A stretch of DNA of 13,306 bases from Prevotellaceae bacterium. Its GTDB lineage: Bacteria; Bacteroidota; Bacteroidia; Bacteroidales; UBA932. Positions 1 through 7,989 of this stretch are shown piece after piece (within the stretch, counting starts at the first letter, position 1; each line of letters begins with the position of its first letter). The DNA is taken from the NCBI GenBank assembly GCA_031258915.1, contig JAIRMD010000107.1, positions 1 through 13,306 of the forward strand, given 5' to 3'. The notes beneath the pieces are model-generated. The model did not search any database. It saw only the letters and a list, made by a program, of their open reading frames with translations, and was not told the origin of the DNA. The position numbers and the translations under genes were made by a program.

Positions 1-162
1 TGGGATACCACCATGAACCCAGCCTACCGCACGCTACGGCAGGTGAGCATCGAAAGCGCCGCCGAAGCCGACCGCATCTTCTCCATGCTCATGGGCGATG
101 ATGTGGCGCCACGCCGCGATTTTATTGAGACGCACGCCAAGTACGCACGTATTGATACCTAA
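1..162 (+). CDS. gyrB: DNA gyrase subunit B, C-terminal end (partial)
   Basis: Reading frame 1 is open from the first base and ends in TAA at 160-162, giving 53 residues; the rest of the gene lies to the left of the window. The peptide starts [15 protein letters not shown] and continues through [22 protein letters not shown]. This matches the extreme C-terminus of GyrB, where the TMNP..RTL.QV, AD.IFS.LMG and PRR.FIE blocks are family hallmarks of the TOPRIM/C-terminal region that contacts GyrA. The family role is the ATPase half of DNA gyrase, which introduces negative supercoils. ParE shares this fold, but the spacing and the PRR.FIE ending fit GyrB better. Only the tail is visible, so nothing can be said about the ATPase domain. 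Confidence 0.9.
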   Translation, partial: WDTTMNPAYRTLRQVSIESAAEADRIFSMLMGDDVAPRRDFIETHAKYARIDT

Positions 163-234
163 TCCGGTGCGCACAGCGCAAAAACTTTTGCATAATAAAA
201 AATGCTAAAAAAATTTTTTTTACAAAATAATTAC

Positions 235-243
235 TACCTTTGC
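235..243 (+). promoter_or_regulatory. Bacteroidota-type -7 element upstream of the SPOR lipoprotein gene
   Basis: TACCTTTGC matches the Bacteroidota TAnnTTTG -7 consensus exactly. The -33 region about 19 bases upstream is a T-run (214-220) rather than a clean TTTG. The predicted transcript would begin near 248 and leave a leader of roughly 55-60 bases before the ATG at 306. The surrounding DNA (181-240) is strongly AT-rich, as expected for a promoter. Confidence 0.6.
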
Positions 244-305
244 AGCAGAATTTTTTCTGCTTGAAAACTAAAACAACAAGAATTAACAACAAAACATTTT
301 GTACC

Positions 306-944
306 ATGAAAAAAGTTTCGATTTTACTTTTTGGTGCTTTACTAATCGCAGCTTCTGGCTGCCGCGATAAAAAAGTTGAAGCGCAAGCACAGCTGGCCAG
401 GCTTCAGGCCCAACAGGATAGCATCCGAAGAGCTGATGAACAACGAATACTGGATTTGCAAATGAGAGCTCGCGAAGACTCCCTTGCAATGGCGAGTATA
501 ATGAATGACCTCACATCCGAGCGGTCTCAACGACGCAGTTCGGCATACTACATTGTGACGGGCAGCTTTGAAAACAGGGGCAACGCCAATGCATACCTCA
601 AGAATATGCAGAATATTTTTGGGCAAGCTCAAATTATCCGCAAGGGAAAGTGGAACTGCGTTTGCGTAAATGGATCATTCAGCTCGCGCTCATCGGCACT
701 AGCCGTTCTTGACGATGTGAAAGCTCAGCTGGTCGGTGGCGGTAGCGGCAGTAGCGATGATAATGAGGAGGAGGAGAATGTGGATGACGAAGAAATGGCG
801 GATGACGAAGAAATGGCGGATGACGAAGAGGATGTGGATGCAGATGCAGAAGAAGATGAAGACATGGGTGAAGAAGATGAGGAAACGAACGAAAGTTCTT
901 TTGCCAGCGAAGGAGGTGGTCAAGCTTGGATTCTTGGCATTTAA
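306..944 (+). CDS. SPOR-domain lipoprotein with highly acidic C-terminal tail
   Basis: The start is taken at ATG 306 rather than the in-frame ATG at 240, because it begins a textbook lipoprotein signal: MKKVS, a hydrophobic stretch, then lipobox ASGC with the lipidated Cys at residue 19. Residues about 24-75 are charged and Gln/Ala-rich with heptad-like spacing, so probably a coiled coil. Residues about 80-140 (YYIVTGSFENRGNANAYL ... VNGSFSSRSSAL) resemble a SPOR domain, a family that binds denuded peptidoglycan glycan strands. Residues about 151-200 are almost only Asp and Glu with a short tandem repeat. The predicted product is 212 residues. The inferred location is an outer- or inner-membrane-anchored periplasmic protein, perhaps linked to cell-wall or division sites. 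The acidic tail is not part of the SPOR family. The specific function is unknown. Confidence 0.85.
   Translation: MKKVSILLFGALLIAASGCRDKKVEAQAQLARLQAQQDSIRRADEQRILDLQMRAREDSLAMASIMNDLTSERSQRRSSAYYIVTGSFENRGNANAYLKNMQNIFGQAQIIRKGKWNCVCVNGSFSSRSSALAVLDDVKAQLVGGGSGSSDDNEEEENVDDEEMADDEEMADDEEDVDADAEEDEDMGEEDEETNESSFASEGGGQAWILGI
783..830 (+). repeat. 18-bp in-frame tandem repeat encoding DDEEMA
   Basis: The unit GATGACGAAGAAATGGCG occurs at 783-800 and again, identical, at 801-818, followed by a partial third copy at 819-830. It encodes repeated DDEEMA within the acidic tail of the SPOR lipoprotein. The unit is a multiple of three, so copy-number change would alter tail length without a frameshift. 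Confidence 0.9.
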
Positions 945-1118
945 CATCTCAAGACAGGATTTACGCTGCTTTCCCTTGCAAAGTTAAGCCTGAAGAGTTA
1001 CAAAGGCTCAGCGGGCTTTAAAATGAATAAAAAAAGGATGAGGAAATGAGAAAAAGTTCAGGCATGTTTGCTTGGGCTTTTTTTGCAGCAGCTTCAGCCC
1101 GCAAAACAAAATCACTCC

Positions 1119-2111
1119 ATGAATACTTTTGGCCGAAAATTTAGAGTTAGCCTTTTTGGAGAGTCGCACGGCGCAAGCGTAGGCGTTTGCGTTGACGGCT
1201 GTCCGGCAGGCATTGGCCTGCAACCGTCCGACTTTGCCGCCGATTTGCAGCGCCGCAAAAGCGGAGCGCGCGGCGCTACGCCCCGGGTTGAAGCCGATGC
1301 GCCGGAGCTGCTCTCCGGCGTATTCGAAGGCAAAACCACAGGAGCGCCCATCGCCATCATTTTTCGCAACGAAAATACTCGCTCCGGCGACTACTCCAAC
1401 CTGCTGTCCCAACCCCGCCCGGGGCATGCCGACTTTGTTGCAGCGCGCAAGTTTGGCGGCTACTCCGACTACCGCGGAGGCGGGCACTTCTCCGGTAGGC
1501 TTACCCTTAGCTTGGTTGCGGCAGGCGTGATTGCAAAAAAAGCGCTGGGCAGCGTTACCGTAGCCTCCACCATTTTGGAGGTAGGCGGCGTAAAGTACGG
1601 CGAGCACGAGGCGCTTTTGGAGGAGGCCATAGCCCGGGGCGATTCGCTTGGAGGCCTGCTGGAATGCGTGGCGAGCAACATGCCCGTGGGCTGGGGCGAG
1701 CCTTTTTTTGATTCGGCGGAGTCGCTCGTGAGCCACATCATATTTGCCATTCCGAGCGTGCGCGGGGTAGAGTTCGGCAGCGGATTTGCAGCGGCGCGGC
1801 AAAGGGGCAGCGAGCACAACGACCCCATTGTGGCGTCGAGCGGCAAGACCAAAACTAACCACGCAGGAGGCGTAAACGGTGGCATTAGCAACGGCAACGA
1901 CCTTACGCTGCGCGTGGCGGTAAAACCTACGTCGAGCATCAGCGCAGCGCAGCAGACGTTTGACTTTGAAAAGGGTAGGGTAGATGAGCTGCACATTCGA
2001 GGCCGGCACGATGCCTGCATTGCGCTTCGCGCGCCGGTGGTGCTGGAAGCTGCCACCGCCATCGCCTTAGCGGATTTGATGCTGCTTAATGTTGGGAGCG
2101 CTGGAGTATAG
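1119..2111 (+). CDS. aroC: Chorismate synthase
   Basis: Catalyses the last shikimate-pathway step, the anti-elimination of phosphate from 5-enolpyruvylshikimate-3-phosphate to chorismate, using reduced FMN. Start chosen at ATG 1119 (MNTFGRKFRVSLFGESHG), where family similarity begins; the frame also opens earlier at 1068 but those residues do not fit. Visible signatures: FGESHG with His17, LSGVFEGKTTG.PIA (about 65-79), RPGHAD with His103, YRGGGHFSGRLT, NHAGGVNGGISNG, KPTSSI and GRHDACIALRAPV near the C-terminus. The GGGHFSGRLT form is the variant seen in many anaerobes instead of GGRSSARET. At 330 residues it is slightly shorter than the usual 350-360, the loss being at the C-terminus, but all core motifs are present. 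The upstream gap (945-1118) has only a one-mismatch -7-like motif, CATGTTTGC at 1063-1071, so the promoter is uncertain. Confidence 0.95.
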   Translation: MNTFGRKFRVSLFGESHGASVGVCVDGCPAGIGLQPSDFAADLQRRKSGARGATPRVEADAPELLSGVFEGKTTGAPIAIIFRNENTRSGDYSNLLSQPRPGHADFVAARKFGGYSDYRGGGHFSGRLTLSLVAAGVIAKKALGSVTVASTILEVGGVKYGEHEALLEEAIARGDSLGGLLECVASNMPVGWGEPFFDSAESLVSHIIFAIPSVRGVEFGSGFAAARQRGSEHNDPIVASSGKTKTNHAGGVNGGISNGNDLTLRVAVKPTSSISAAQQTFDFEKGRVDELHIRGRHDACIALRAPVVLEAATAIALADLMLLNVGSAGV

Positions 2112-2171
2112 GAGCCGCTGATGCCGCTGATGCGGTTATTTTGATGATGCGGTAAAACGCAAATTTTTCCG

Positions 2172-2180
2172 TATATTTGC
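2172..2180 (+). promoter_or_regulatory. Bacteroidota-type -7 element upstream of plsC
   Basis: TATATTTGC is an exact TAnnTTTG match. It lies 47 bases before the plsC ATG at 2228. There is no clear TTTG at 19-21 bases upstream; the nearest (2140-2143) is 28 bases away. It suggests that plsC is transcribed separately from aroC. Confidence 0.55.
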
Positions 2181-2227
2181 CGCATAGTAAAGATGCGATT
2201 GTAACTTCTGCAAATCTGAAATCTACC

Positions 2228-2974
2228 ATGCTCAACAAAATCTACACCATCCTGTTTCTCATCTATTTTTTGGTATCGGCGCCGGTGCTGGTGCTGGTGT
2301 CTGCCTTGCTGTTCGTCCTGCTCTTGCCGGTTGACCGGAAGCGAAAGGTGCAGCACCTGTTTTCCGTATTTATCGCCTGGCAGTACTTCTTTCTATCGCC
2401 GTTTTGCAGGGTGATTGTGAAAGGCCGGGAGCATGTGGACAGAAAGCAGGCGTACGTGATAGCCTCCAACCACCAGTCGATGCTCGACATTGTGCTGCTG
2501 TATAACGTCCCGCTGTACTTTAAGTGGGTATCCAAAAAAGAGGTGTACCGCATCCCCCTTGTCGGCCAGCTGCTGCTGCTTCACGGCGATGTGTGCATCA
2601 GGCGTGGCGACCCTAAGAGCGCAAGGAAAATGTTGCAGGATTGCGCCGCCTTCCTCAGGCAGGGAATTTCCATAATGATGTTTCCCGAAGGGACGCGCTC
2701 CAAGTACGGGCAGGTTGGGCGGTTCAAGGAGGGCGCATTTACGCTGGCCAAGTCCGCCGGCGTGCCCATTCTACCCGTAGCCATTGACGGCACGCGGGCA
2801 TTCTCCAACGGCAGATGGCTCAACGCCCGCCAGCTCTTTCAGGTAGCCATCATGCCCCCTATTCCGACCGAAGAAGTAGCCGCCACCGACATCAGAACCT
2901 TGCAGGAAAAGGTGCACCGGATGGTATGCGATGAGCATAGCCGAATGCTGGCGCTATCAGCCCAAACATCTTGA
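2228..2974 (+). CDS. plsC: 1-acyl-sn-glycerol-3-phosphate acyltransferase (lysophosphatidate acyltransferase)
   Basis: Transfers an acyl chain to the sn-2 position of lysophosphatidic acid to make phosphatidic acid, in the inner membrane. The start at ATG 2228 (MLNKIYTILF) puts a long hydrophobic membrane segment at residues about 5-33; the earlier in-frame ATG at 2177 lies inside the predicted -7 promoter element and is unlikely. Catalytic HX4D box: NHQSMLD with His82 and Asp87. Acceptor-binding FPEGTRS at 152-158, followed by GRFKEGAF and VPILPVAIDGT, the other conserved PlsC blocks. The length of 248 residues is normal for the family. The gene follows aroC by 116 bases on the same strand but has its own -7 element. 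Paralogues acting on other acyl acceptors cannot be excluded from sequence alone. Confidence 0.9.
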   Translation: MLNKIYTILFLIYFLVSAPVLVLVSALLFVLLLPVDRKRKVQHLFSVFIAWQYFFLSPFCRVIVKGREHVDRKQAYVIASNHQSMLDIVLLYNVPLYFKWVSKKEVYRIPLVGQLLLLHGDVCIRRGDPKSARKMLQDCAAFLRQGISIMMFPEGTRSKYGQVGRFKEGAFTLAKSAGVPILPVAIDGTRAFSNGRWLNARQLFQVAIMPPIPTEEVAATDIRTLQEKVHRMVCDEHSRMLALSAQTS

Positions 2975-3248
2975 CGTTTTGAAAAAATGTCGGCTATATG
3001 GGCACAAGGGTGATGCTGATATTTTAGAGTTTCGCCCACAACACACAATACAGATTATCAAATGGGACGAAAAAAGCAAGCTGTTGATTATGTGGCCACA
3101 TTGTTCGCTAAGCAAAAATCCCGACAAAACACGAACACCTCGCACACCAGCCCTCTGCTCAGGAGTAACGGATAAAGTATGGGATATTAAACGTGCCTTT
3201 GAGATTCCATAACATTTATGACAATTGAAGTGGGACACCACCAAATTT
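2975..3248. other. Gene-free AT-richer spacer between convergent plsC and tsf
   Basis: This 274-base stretch lies between two genes pointing at each other. No recognisable gene is seen. A plus-strand frame is open from 2931 to 3212 (93 codons), but it overlaps the plsC end by 44 bases and its peptide resembles nothing I know. A minus-strand frame is also open but contains a TPEQRAGVRGVRV-like stretch of the kind produced by translating non-coding repeats. I see no convincing terminator for either neighbour; the small GTGG/CCAC stem near 3229-3240 has no T-run. Base composition is visibly more AT-rich than the flanking genes. Confidence 0.6.
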
Positions 3249-4073
3249 TTAGTCGTTCAGCGAAAAGCGCCTGAAGGCGGTAACCGTAGCGTCTTTGTCC
3301 ACGCTCTTGATGTACTCCTCTACGCTTATTTTGGCATCCTTTATAAAATCTTGCGCCAGCAGCGTGCTGTCCTTGAAGAAGCGGTTGAGCTTACCCAGCG
3401 CAATCTTTTCAATTATGGCTTCGGGTTTTCCGTCGAGCCGAGCCTGCTCGCGGCCAATTTGCAGCTCCTTCTCCTGAACTTCCTTCGGGCAGTCGCTCCT
3501 GCTGACCGAAACGGGGTTCATGGCAGCAACCTGCATGGCAACGTCTTTGGCAGCCTCAGGCGGCAGCGCTTTGCTGAACGCAACCAGCGACGACACCTTG
3601 CCGGTCATGTGGTTGTAGGGGGTTAGCAGCGCACCCTCTAGCTTGTCGTAGTAGGCCACCTGATGCTTTTCGCCGGTTTTGCCGGTTTGCTGAGAAATCA
3701 GCTCTGCTACGGTAGCGCCGTCCAGCTTGAGGTTAAGCAGCGCCTCTGCGTCGGCAGGCAGGTTGGCCAGCGCCGCATCGGCAATTTTTTTAGACAGCGC
3801 CTGAAATTCTTCGGTTTTTGCCACAAAATCGGTTTCGCAGCCAAGGCATACCAGTATACCCTTTGCGGCGTCCGCCGAAATTTTTGCAATGACCGCGCCC
3901 TCTTTCGTTTCGCGGTCAGCGCGCTTGCTGGCAACCAGCTTGCCCTTTTCGCGTATTATTTCCTGCGCACGGGTAAAATCGCCGTTGGCTTCTACCAGCG
4001 CGTTTTTGCAGTCCATCATGCCGCTGCCCGTCATTTGGCGCAGCTTTGCAACATCTGATGCTTTAATTTCCAT
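3249..4073 (-). CDS. tsf: Translation elongation factor Ts
   Basis: Guanine nucleotide exchange factor that recharges EF-Tu after each elongation cycle. The N-terminal UBA-like module is clear (residues 1-45: IKASDVAKLRQMTGSGMMDCKNAL), with the canonical L/V-R..TG.GMMDCK.AL signature. The core contains CETDFVAK.EEF, the TDFV motif that inserts next to the EF-Tu nucleotide site. The C-terminal part has PEAIIEKI..GKLNRFFKDSTLLAQ.FI, another family block. The length of 274 residues is normal for Bacteroidota EF-Ts. It follows rpsB by 35 bases on the same strand, the near-universal rpsB-tsf pair, so the two are surely co-transcribed. Confidence 0.97.
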   Translation of the reverse strand: MEIKASDVAKLRQMTGSGMMDCKNALVEANGDFTRAQEIIREKGKLVASKRADRETKEGAVIAKISADAAKGILVCLGCETDFVAKTEEFQALSKKIADAALANLPADAEALLNLKLDGATVAELISQQTGKTGEKHQVAYYDKLEGALLTPYNHMTGKVSSLVAFSKALPPEAAKDVAMQVAAMNPVSVSRSDCPKEVQEKELQIGREQARLDGKPEAIIEKIALGKLNRFFKDSTLLAQDFIKDAKISVEEYIKSVDKDATVTAFRRFSLND

Positions 4074-4108
4074 AGCTGTTTTTTTCGTTTTTTTAGAAAT
4101 GGTATGCT

Positions 4109-4921
4109 TTACTCTGCCTTTGCCGCCGCCGCTTTTTCGGCTCTGGGCTTACGCGACCTCAGCTTGGTGTTTCGCTCGCGTACATCTTCGCCCTCCGGCT
4201 TTGGGGTATCTTTTGCCTCCTTGTCCCTTTCGAGCTTGCGCTCCTCCAAGCCTTCCTGAATAGCGCTGCACATAACCTCTACAATGAGGGCAATGGACTT
4301 GGAGGCATCGTCGTTTGCGGGGATAACAAAGTCGACGGTGGAGGGGTTGCAGCAGGTATCCACCATAGCGACTACCGGAATGTTCAGGCGGTTTGCCTCG
4401 CGCACGGCGTTTGCCTCCTTCTGAATGTCCACCACAAAAATGGCGGCAGGCAGGCGCGAGAGGTCGGCGATGCTGCCCAGGTTTTTTTCGAGCTTTGCCC
4501 GCTGACGAGCAATTTGCAGGTGCTCGCGCTTCGAGACGTTGTTAAACGTTCCATCGGCGCTCATCCTGTCTATTTGCGCCATTTTTTTCACCGATTTACG
4601 AATGGTGGGGAAGTTGGTCAGCATACCGCCCGGCCAGCGCTCGGTAACGTAGGGCATACCGACTTTGGCTACGTTTTCGGCAACAATATCTTTGGCCTGC
4701 TTTTTGGTGGCAACAAAGAGTATCTTTCGGCTGGACTTTACTATTTGCTTGAGCGCCGCGGCGGCCTCGTCAATCTTTACAATGGTTTTGTGCAGGTCTA
4801 TAATGTGAATACCGTTTTTCTCCATAAAAATGTATGGAGCCATCTTCGGATTCCACTTGCGCTTCAGATGCCCAAAGTGGACGCCTGCTTCGAGCAGCTG
4901 TTCAAAATTTGTGCGTGGCAT
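4109..4921 (-). CDS. rpsB: 30S ribosomal protein S2 (uS2)
   Basis: Small-subunit protein that binds between head and body of the 30S and is needed for bS1 docking in many bacteria. Start set at ATG 4919-4921 (MPRTNFEQLLEAGVHFGHLKRKWNPKM), which is where S2 homology begins. The frame stays open for 41 more codons upstream to an ATG at 5044, but that stretch lies over a strong leader hairpin and does not resemble S2. Conserved blocks: GVHFGH..RKWNPKM, YIF.EKNGIHIIDL.KT, RWPGGMLTNF.TI, RLPAAIFVVD and NIPVVAMVDTC.P..VD.VIPANDDA..SI. The C-terminus carries an extra Lys/Arg/Ala-rich tail of about 40 residues. The product is 270 residues. Confidence 0.97.
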   Translation of the reverse strand: MPRTNFEQLLEAGVHFGHLKRKWNPKMAPYIFMEKNGIHIIDLHKTIVKIDEAAAALKQIVKSSRKILFVATKKQAKDIVAENVAKVGMPYVTERWPGGMLTNFPTIRKSVKKMAQIDRMSADGTFNNVSKREHLQIARQRAKLEKNLGSIADLSRLPAAIFVVDIQKEANAVREANRLNIPVVAMVDTCCNPSTVDFVIPANDDASKSIALIVEVMCSAIQEGLEERKLERDKEAKDTPKPEGEDVRERNTKLRSRKPRAEKAAAAKAE

Positions 4922-4967
4922 TTTTTGTTTATGTTTAAAAGTAAAAAATTTTTTAACCTCATCCGTC

Positions 4968-5006
4968 AACCTGCGGGTAGCAAGACGTAGCTTGGTCTCG
5001 CAGGTT
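4968..5006 (-). promoter_or_regulatory. Structured rpsB 5' leader hairpin (candidate S2 autoregulatory element)
   Basis: In the 275-base gap between rpsI and rpsB, the minus strand reads AACCTGCG (5006-4999) and its perfect complement CGCAGGTT (4975-4968), an 8-bp stem. Inside, CAAG and CTTG form a 4-bp apical stem around a 6-base loop, separated from the outer stem by an internal loop (AGAC opposite CTACC). The structure sits about 46 bases before the rpsB ATG and is followed by AT-rich single-stranded-looking RNA. No long U-run follows directly, so it is not a plain terminator. rpsB leaders are known autoregulatory targets of S2 in other phyla; the function here is inferred. Confidence 0.6.
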
Positions 5007-5131
5007 TTATCGCGGTGGAGCAACAGCGCAGTAGCAGCCTCCATTTAAGGTACCATTCTTAAATGCTACGGGCCGGTCTGCCCTGTTTATAGATTCGCAC
5101 CGTGCTTTATTTATATGCAATCAATTAAGGT

Positions 5132-5180
5132 AATTACGAACAGAAATCGAAATTACTAATTGCGAACTAAAATTACGAAG
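5132..5180. repeat. Degenerate AATTACGAA-type short repeats upstream of rpsB
   Basis: AATTACGAA at 5132-5140, AATTGCGAA at about 5158-5166 and AATTACGAA at 5171-5179 recur within 50 bases, with AATTACT between them. Several units fall on a spacing of about seven bases. It looks like a decayed heptamer array, but the match is imperfect and may be chance in AT-rich DNA. Confidence 0.35.
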
Positions 5181-5196
5181 CAGGCATTGCCGATGG

Positions 5197-5595
5197 TTAG
5201 CGCTTGCTGAACTGGAAGCGCTTGCGTGCGCCCGGTCGCCCGGGTTTTTTACGCTCCACCTTGCGTGCGTCGCGGGTCAGCAGCCCGTTTGATTTCAGCA
5301 CAGGGTGAAAAGCCTCCTTGTCCACCTCGCACAGCGCGCGGGCAATGGCCAGGCTCAGCGCTCCGGCTTGCCCCGTAACGCCGCCGCCGTCGAGGTTTAC
5401 CTTAATATCGTACTTACCCTCGTTGCCTGTGAGCGCTAGGGGCTGCGTAACCACGTACTGCAAAATTCCCGACGGGAAGTAGTCGGCCAGCTCGCGGTTG
5501 TTGATGGTAATTTTTCCGCTTCCTGCGCTCAAGTAAGCGCGGGCAATTGCAGATTTTCTTCTTCCGATAGCGTTTATTGCTGCTGCTGCTGCCAT
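5197..5595 (-). CDS. rpsI: 30S ribosomal protein S9 (uS9)
   Basis: S9 places its C-terminal tail in the 30S P site, contacting the P-site tRNA. Visible marks: N-terminal GRRKSAIARAYL, GKITINNRELADYFPSGILQ, then NLDGGGVTGQAGALSLAIARAL and the basic ending LTRDARKVERKKPGRPGARKRFQFSKR, whose terminal Lys-Arg is the tRNA-contacting residue pair of the family. The length of 132 residues is normal. The N-terminus MAAAAAINA is slightly Ala-rich; the start could lie a few codons later, but no other ATG precedes GRRK. The start is 12 bases after the rplM stop, so the two are an operon. Confidence 0.97.
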   Translation of the reverse strand: MAAAAAINAIGRRKSAIARAYLSAGSGKITINNRELADYFPSGILQYVVTQPLALTGNEGKYDIKVNLDGGGVTGQAGALSLAIARALCEVDKEAFHPVLKSNGLLTRDARKVERKKPGRPGARKRFQFSKR

Positions 5596-5607
5596 TACAT
5601 AAATTGT

Positions 5608-6063
5608 TTACCTGATTTCACTTAGCTTAATTAATGTGGGTTTTTGCGCTTCGTGCGGATGGGCTGGCCCCGTGTACACGTGGAGGTTGCGGAGCTGCTC
5701 TGCGCCCAAGCGCGTTTTGGGGAGCATGCCCTTCACCGCCTTTTCGACCACGGCGAATGGCTTTTTTTTCAGCAGCGCGGCGGGCGTAGTAAACCGCTGC
5801 CCTCCCGGGTGTCCGGTGTGGCGAACGTACTGCTTTTCGGTCATCTTATCGCCGGTGAAGCGAATTTTTTCGGCGTTGATAACGATTACGTTATCGCCGC
5901 AGTCTACGTGTGGGGTGAAGCCGGGCTTGTTTTTTCCGCGCAGCATGTAGGCTACCGTTGTAGCCAAGCGTCCTACTACCTCGTTGGTAGCGTCCACCAG
6001 CACCCAGTTTTTTTGTACCGTTGCAGCGTTCTGCGATACGGTTTTGTAGCTCAAAGTATCCAT
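5608..6063 (-). CDS. rplM: 50S ribosomal protein L13 (uL13)
   Basis: Early-assembling 23S rRNA-binding protein of the 50S. Visible family blocks: WVLVDATNEVVGRLAT.VA..LRGKNKP.FTPHVDCGDNVIVINAEKI, TGDKMTEK.Y.RHTG.PGG, and the signature VKGMLPKTRLGAEQLRNLHVYTGPAHPHEAQKP. The 151-residue length is typical of Bacteroidota L13. It is the first gene of the rplM-rpsI-rpsB-tsf cluster and lies about 85 bases downstream of a near-perfect promoter (6152-6183), so transcription of the whole cluster probably starts there. Confidence 0.97.
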   Translation of the reverse strand: MDTLSYKTVSQNAATVQKNWVLVDATNEVVGRLATTVAYMLRGKNKPGFTPHVDCGDNVIVINAEKIRFTGDKMTEKQYVRHTGHPGGQRFTTPAALLKKKPFAVVEKAVKGMLPKTRLGAEQLRNLHVYTGPAHPHEAQKPTLIKLSEIR

Positions 6064-6126
6064 AGTTGGCCTGTCGAATATGCTATATATTTACAAGTAA
6101 GATAGCTGTTTTTGTTAGTGCGTAAT

Positions 6127-6150
6127 GCCCCTGCTTTTCTCTTAGGGGGC
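6127..6150 (-). promoter_or_regulatory. 5'-end hairpin in the rplM leader
   Basis: On the minus strand GCCCC (6150-6146) pairs with GGGGC (6131-6127) around a 14-base A/G-rich loop. The predicted transcription start falls near 6149-6147, so the RNA would begin in or at the edge of the 5' arm. It may protect the 5' end or take part in L13/S9 feedback. Whether the full stem is transcribed depends on the exact start. Confidence 0.4.
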
Positions 6151-6151
6151 T

Positions 6152-6183
6152 GCAAAGGTAGCTCTTATTTTTTGAATTGCAAA
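6152..6183 (-). promoter_or_regulatory. Consensus Bacteroidota promoter for the rplM-rpsI-rpsB-tsf cluster
   Basis: On the minus strand, -33 TTTG lies at 6183-6180 and -7 TACCTTTG at 6160-6153, separated by exactly 19 bases. Both match the Bacteroidota sigma consensus TTTG-N19-21-TAnnTTTG with no mismatch. The spacer is AT-rich. It points towards rplM, leaving a leader of about 85 bases. It is the best promoter in the window, fitting a ribosomal protein operon. Confidence 0.85.
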
Positions 6184-6203
6184 AAAAAAAAGCAGTTTTT
6201 TTT
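6181..6203 (-). terminator. Possible A/T-only hairpin terminator after purL
   Basis: Eleven A (6181-6191), GCAG, then eight T (6196-6203) form a perfect A:T stem with a 4-base loop, and on the minus strand the 3' arm is a run of eleven T. It lies 43 bases after the purL stop and overlaps the -33 box of the rplM promoter. Stems of A:T pairs only are weak, so termination is uncertain. Confidence 0.3.
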
Positions 6204-6245
6204 AAGCGCCCACCACCGTAAACGCTATTACATGGCCCCGCTACA

Positions 6246-7988
<1,743 letters not shown>

Positions 7989-7989
7989 T

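Noticed and set aside
168..180. TGCGC/GCGCA mini-hairpin after gyrB as a terminator
   Set aside because: Only 5 bp, 3-base loop, and followed by AAAAAC rather than a T-run.
978..986. Exact TAnnTTTG motif on the minus strand (TAACTTTGC), antisense to the SPOR gene
   Set aside because: The only upstream TTTG is 14 bases away instead of 19-21, and no gene lies in the direction of transcription; probably chance.
1008..2009. 333-codon minus-strand open frame opposite aroC
   Set aside because: Shadow of a GC-rich coding gene; aroC has all family motifs, and the reverse peptide has low complexity and no recognisable domain.
2113..2135. GCCGCTGAT direct repeat downstream of aroC
   Set aside because: Only two adjacent copies of nine bases just after a stop codon; too short to interpret.
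3232..3244. TGGGACACCACCA resembles the gyrB fragment TGGGATACCACCA at 1-13
   Set aside because: Thirteen bases with one mismatch and no similarity on either side; no sign of a real duplication.
4922..5044. 41-residue N-terminal extension of S2
   Set aside because: The extension overlaps a strong leader hairpin and has no similarity to S2, whose homology begins precisely at ATG 4919-4921.
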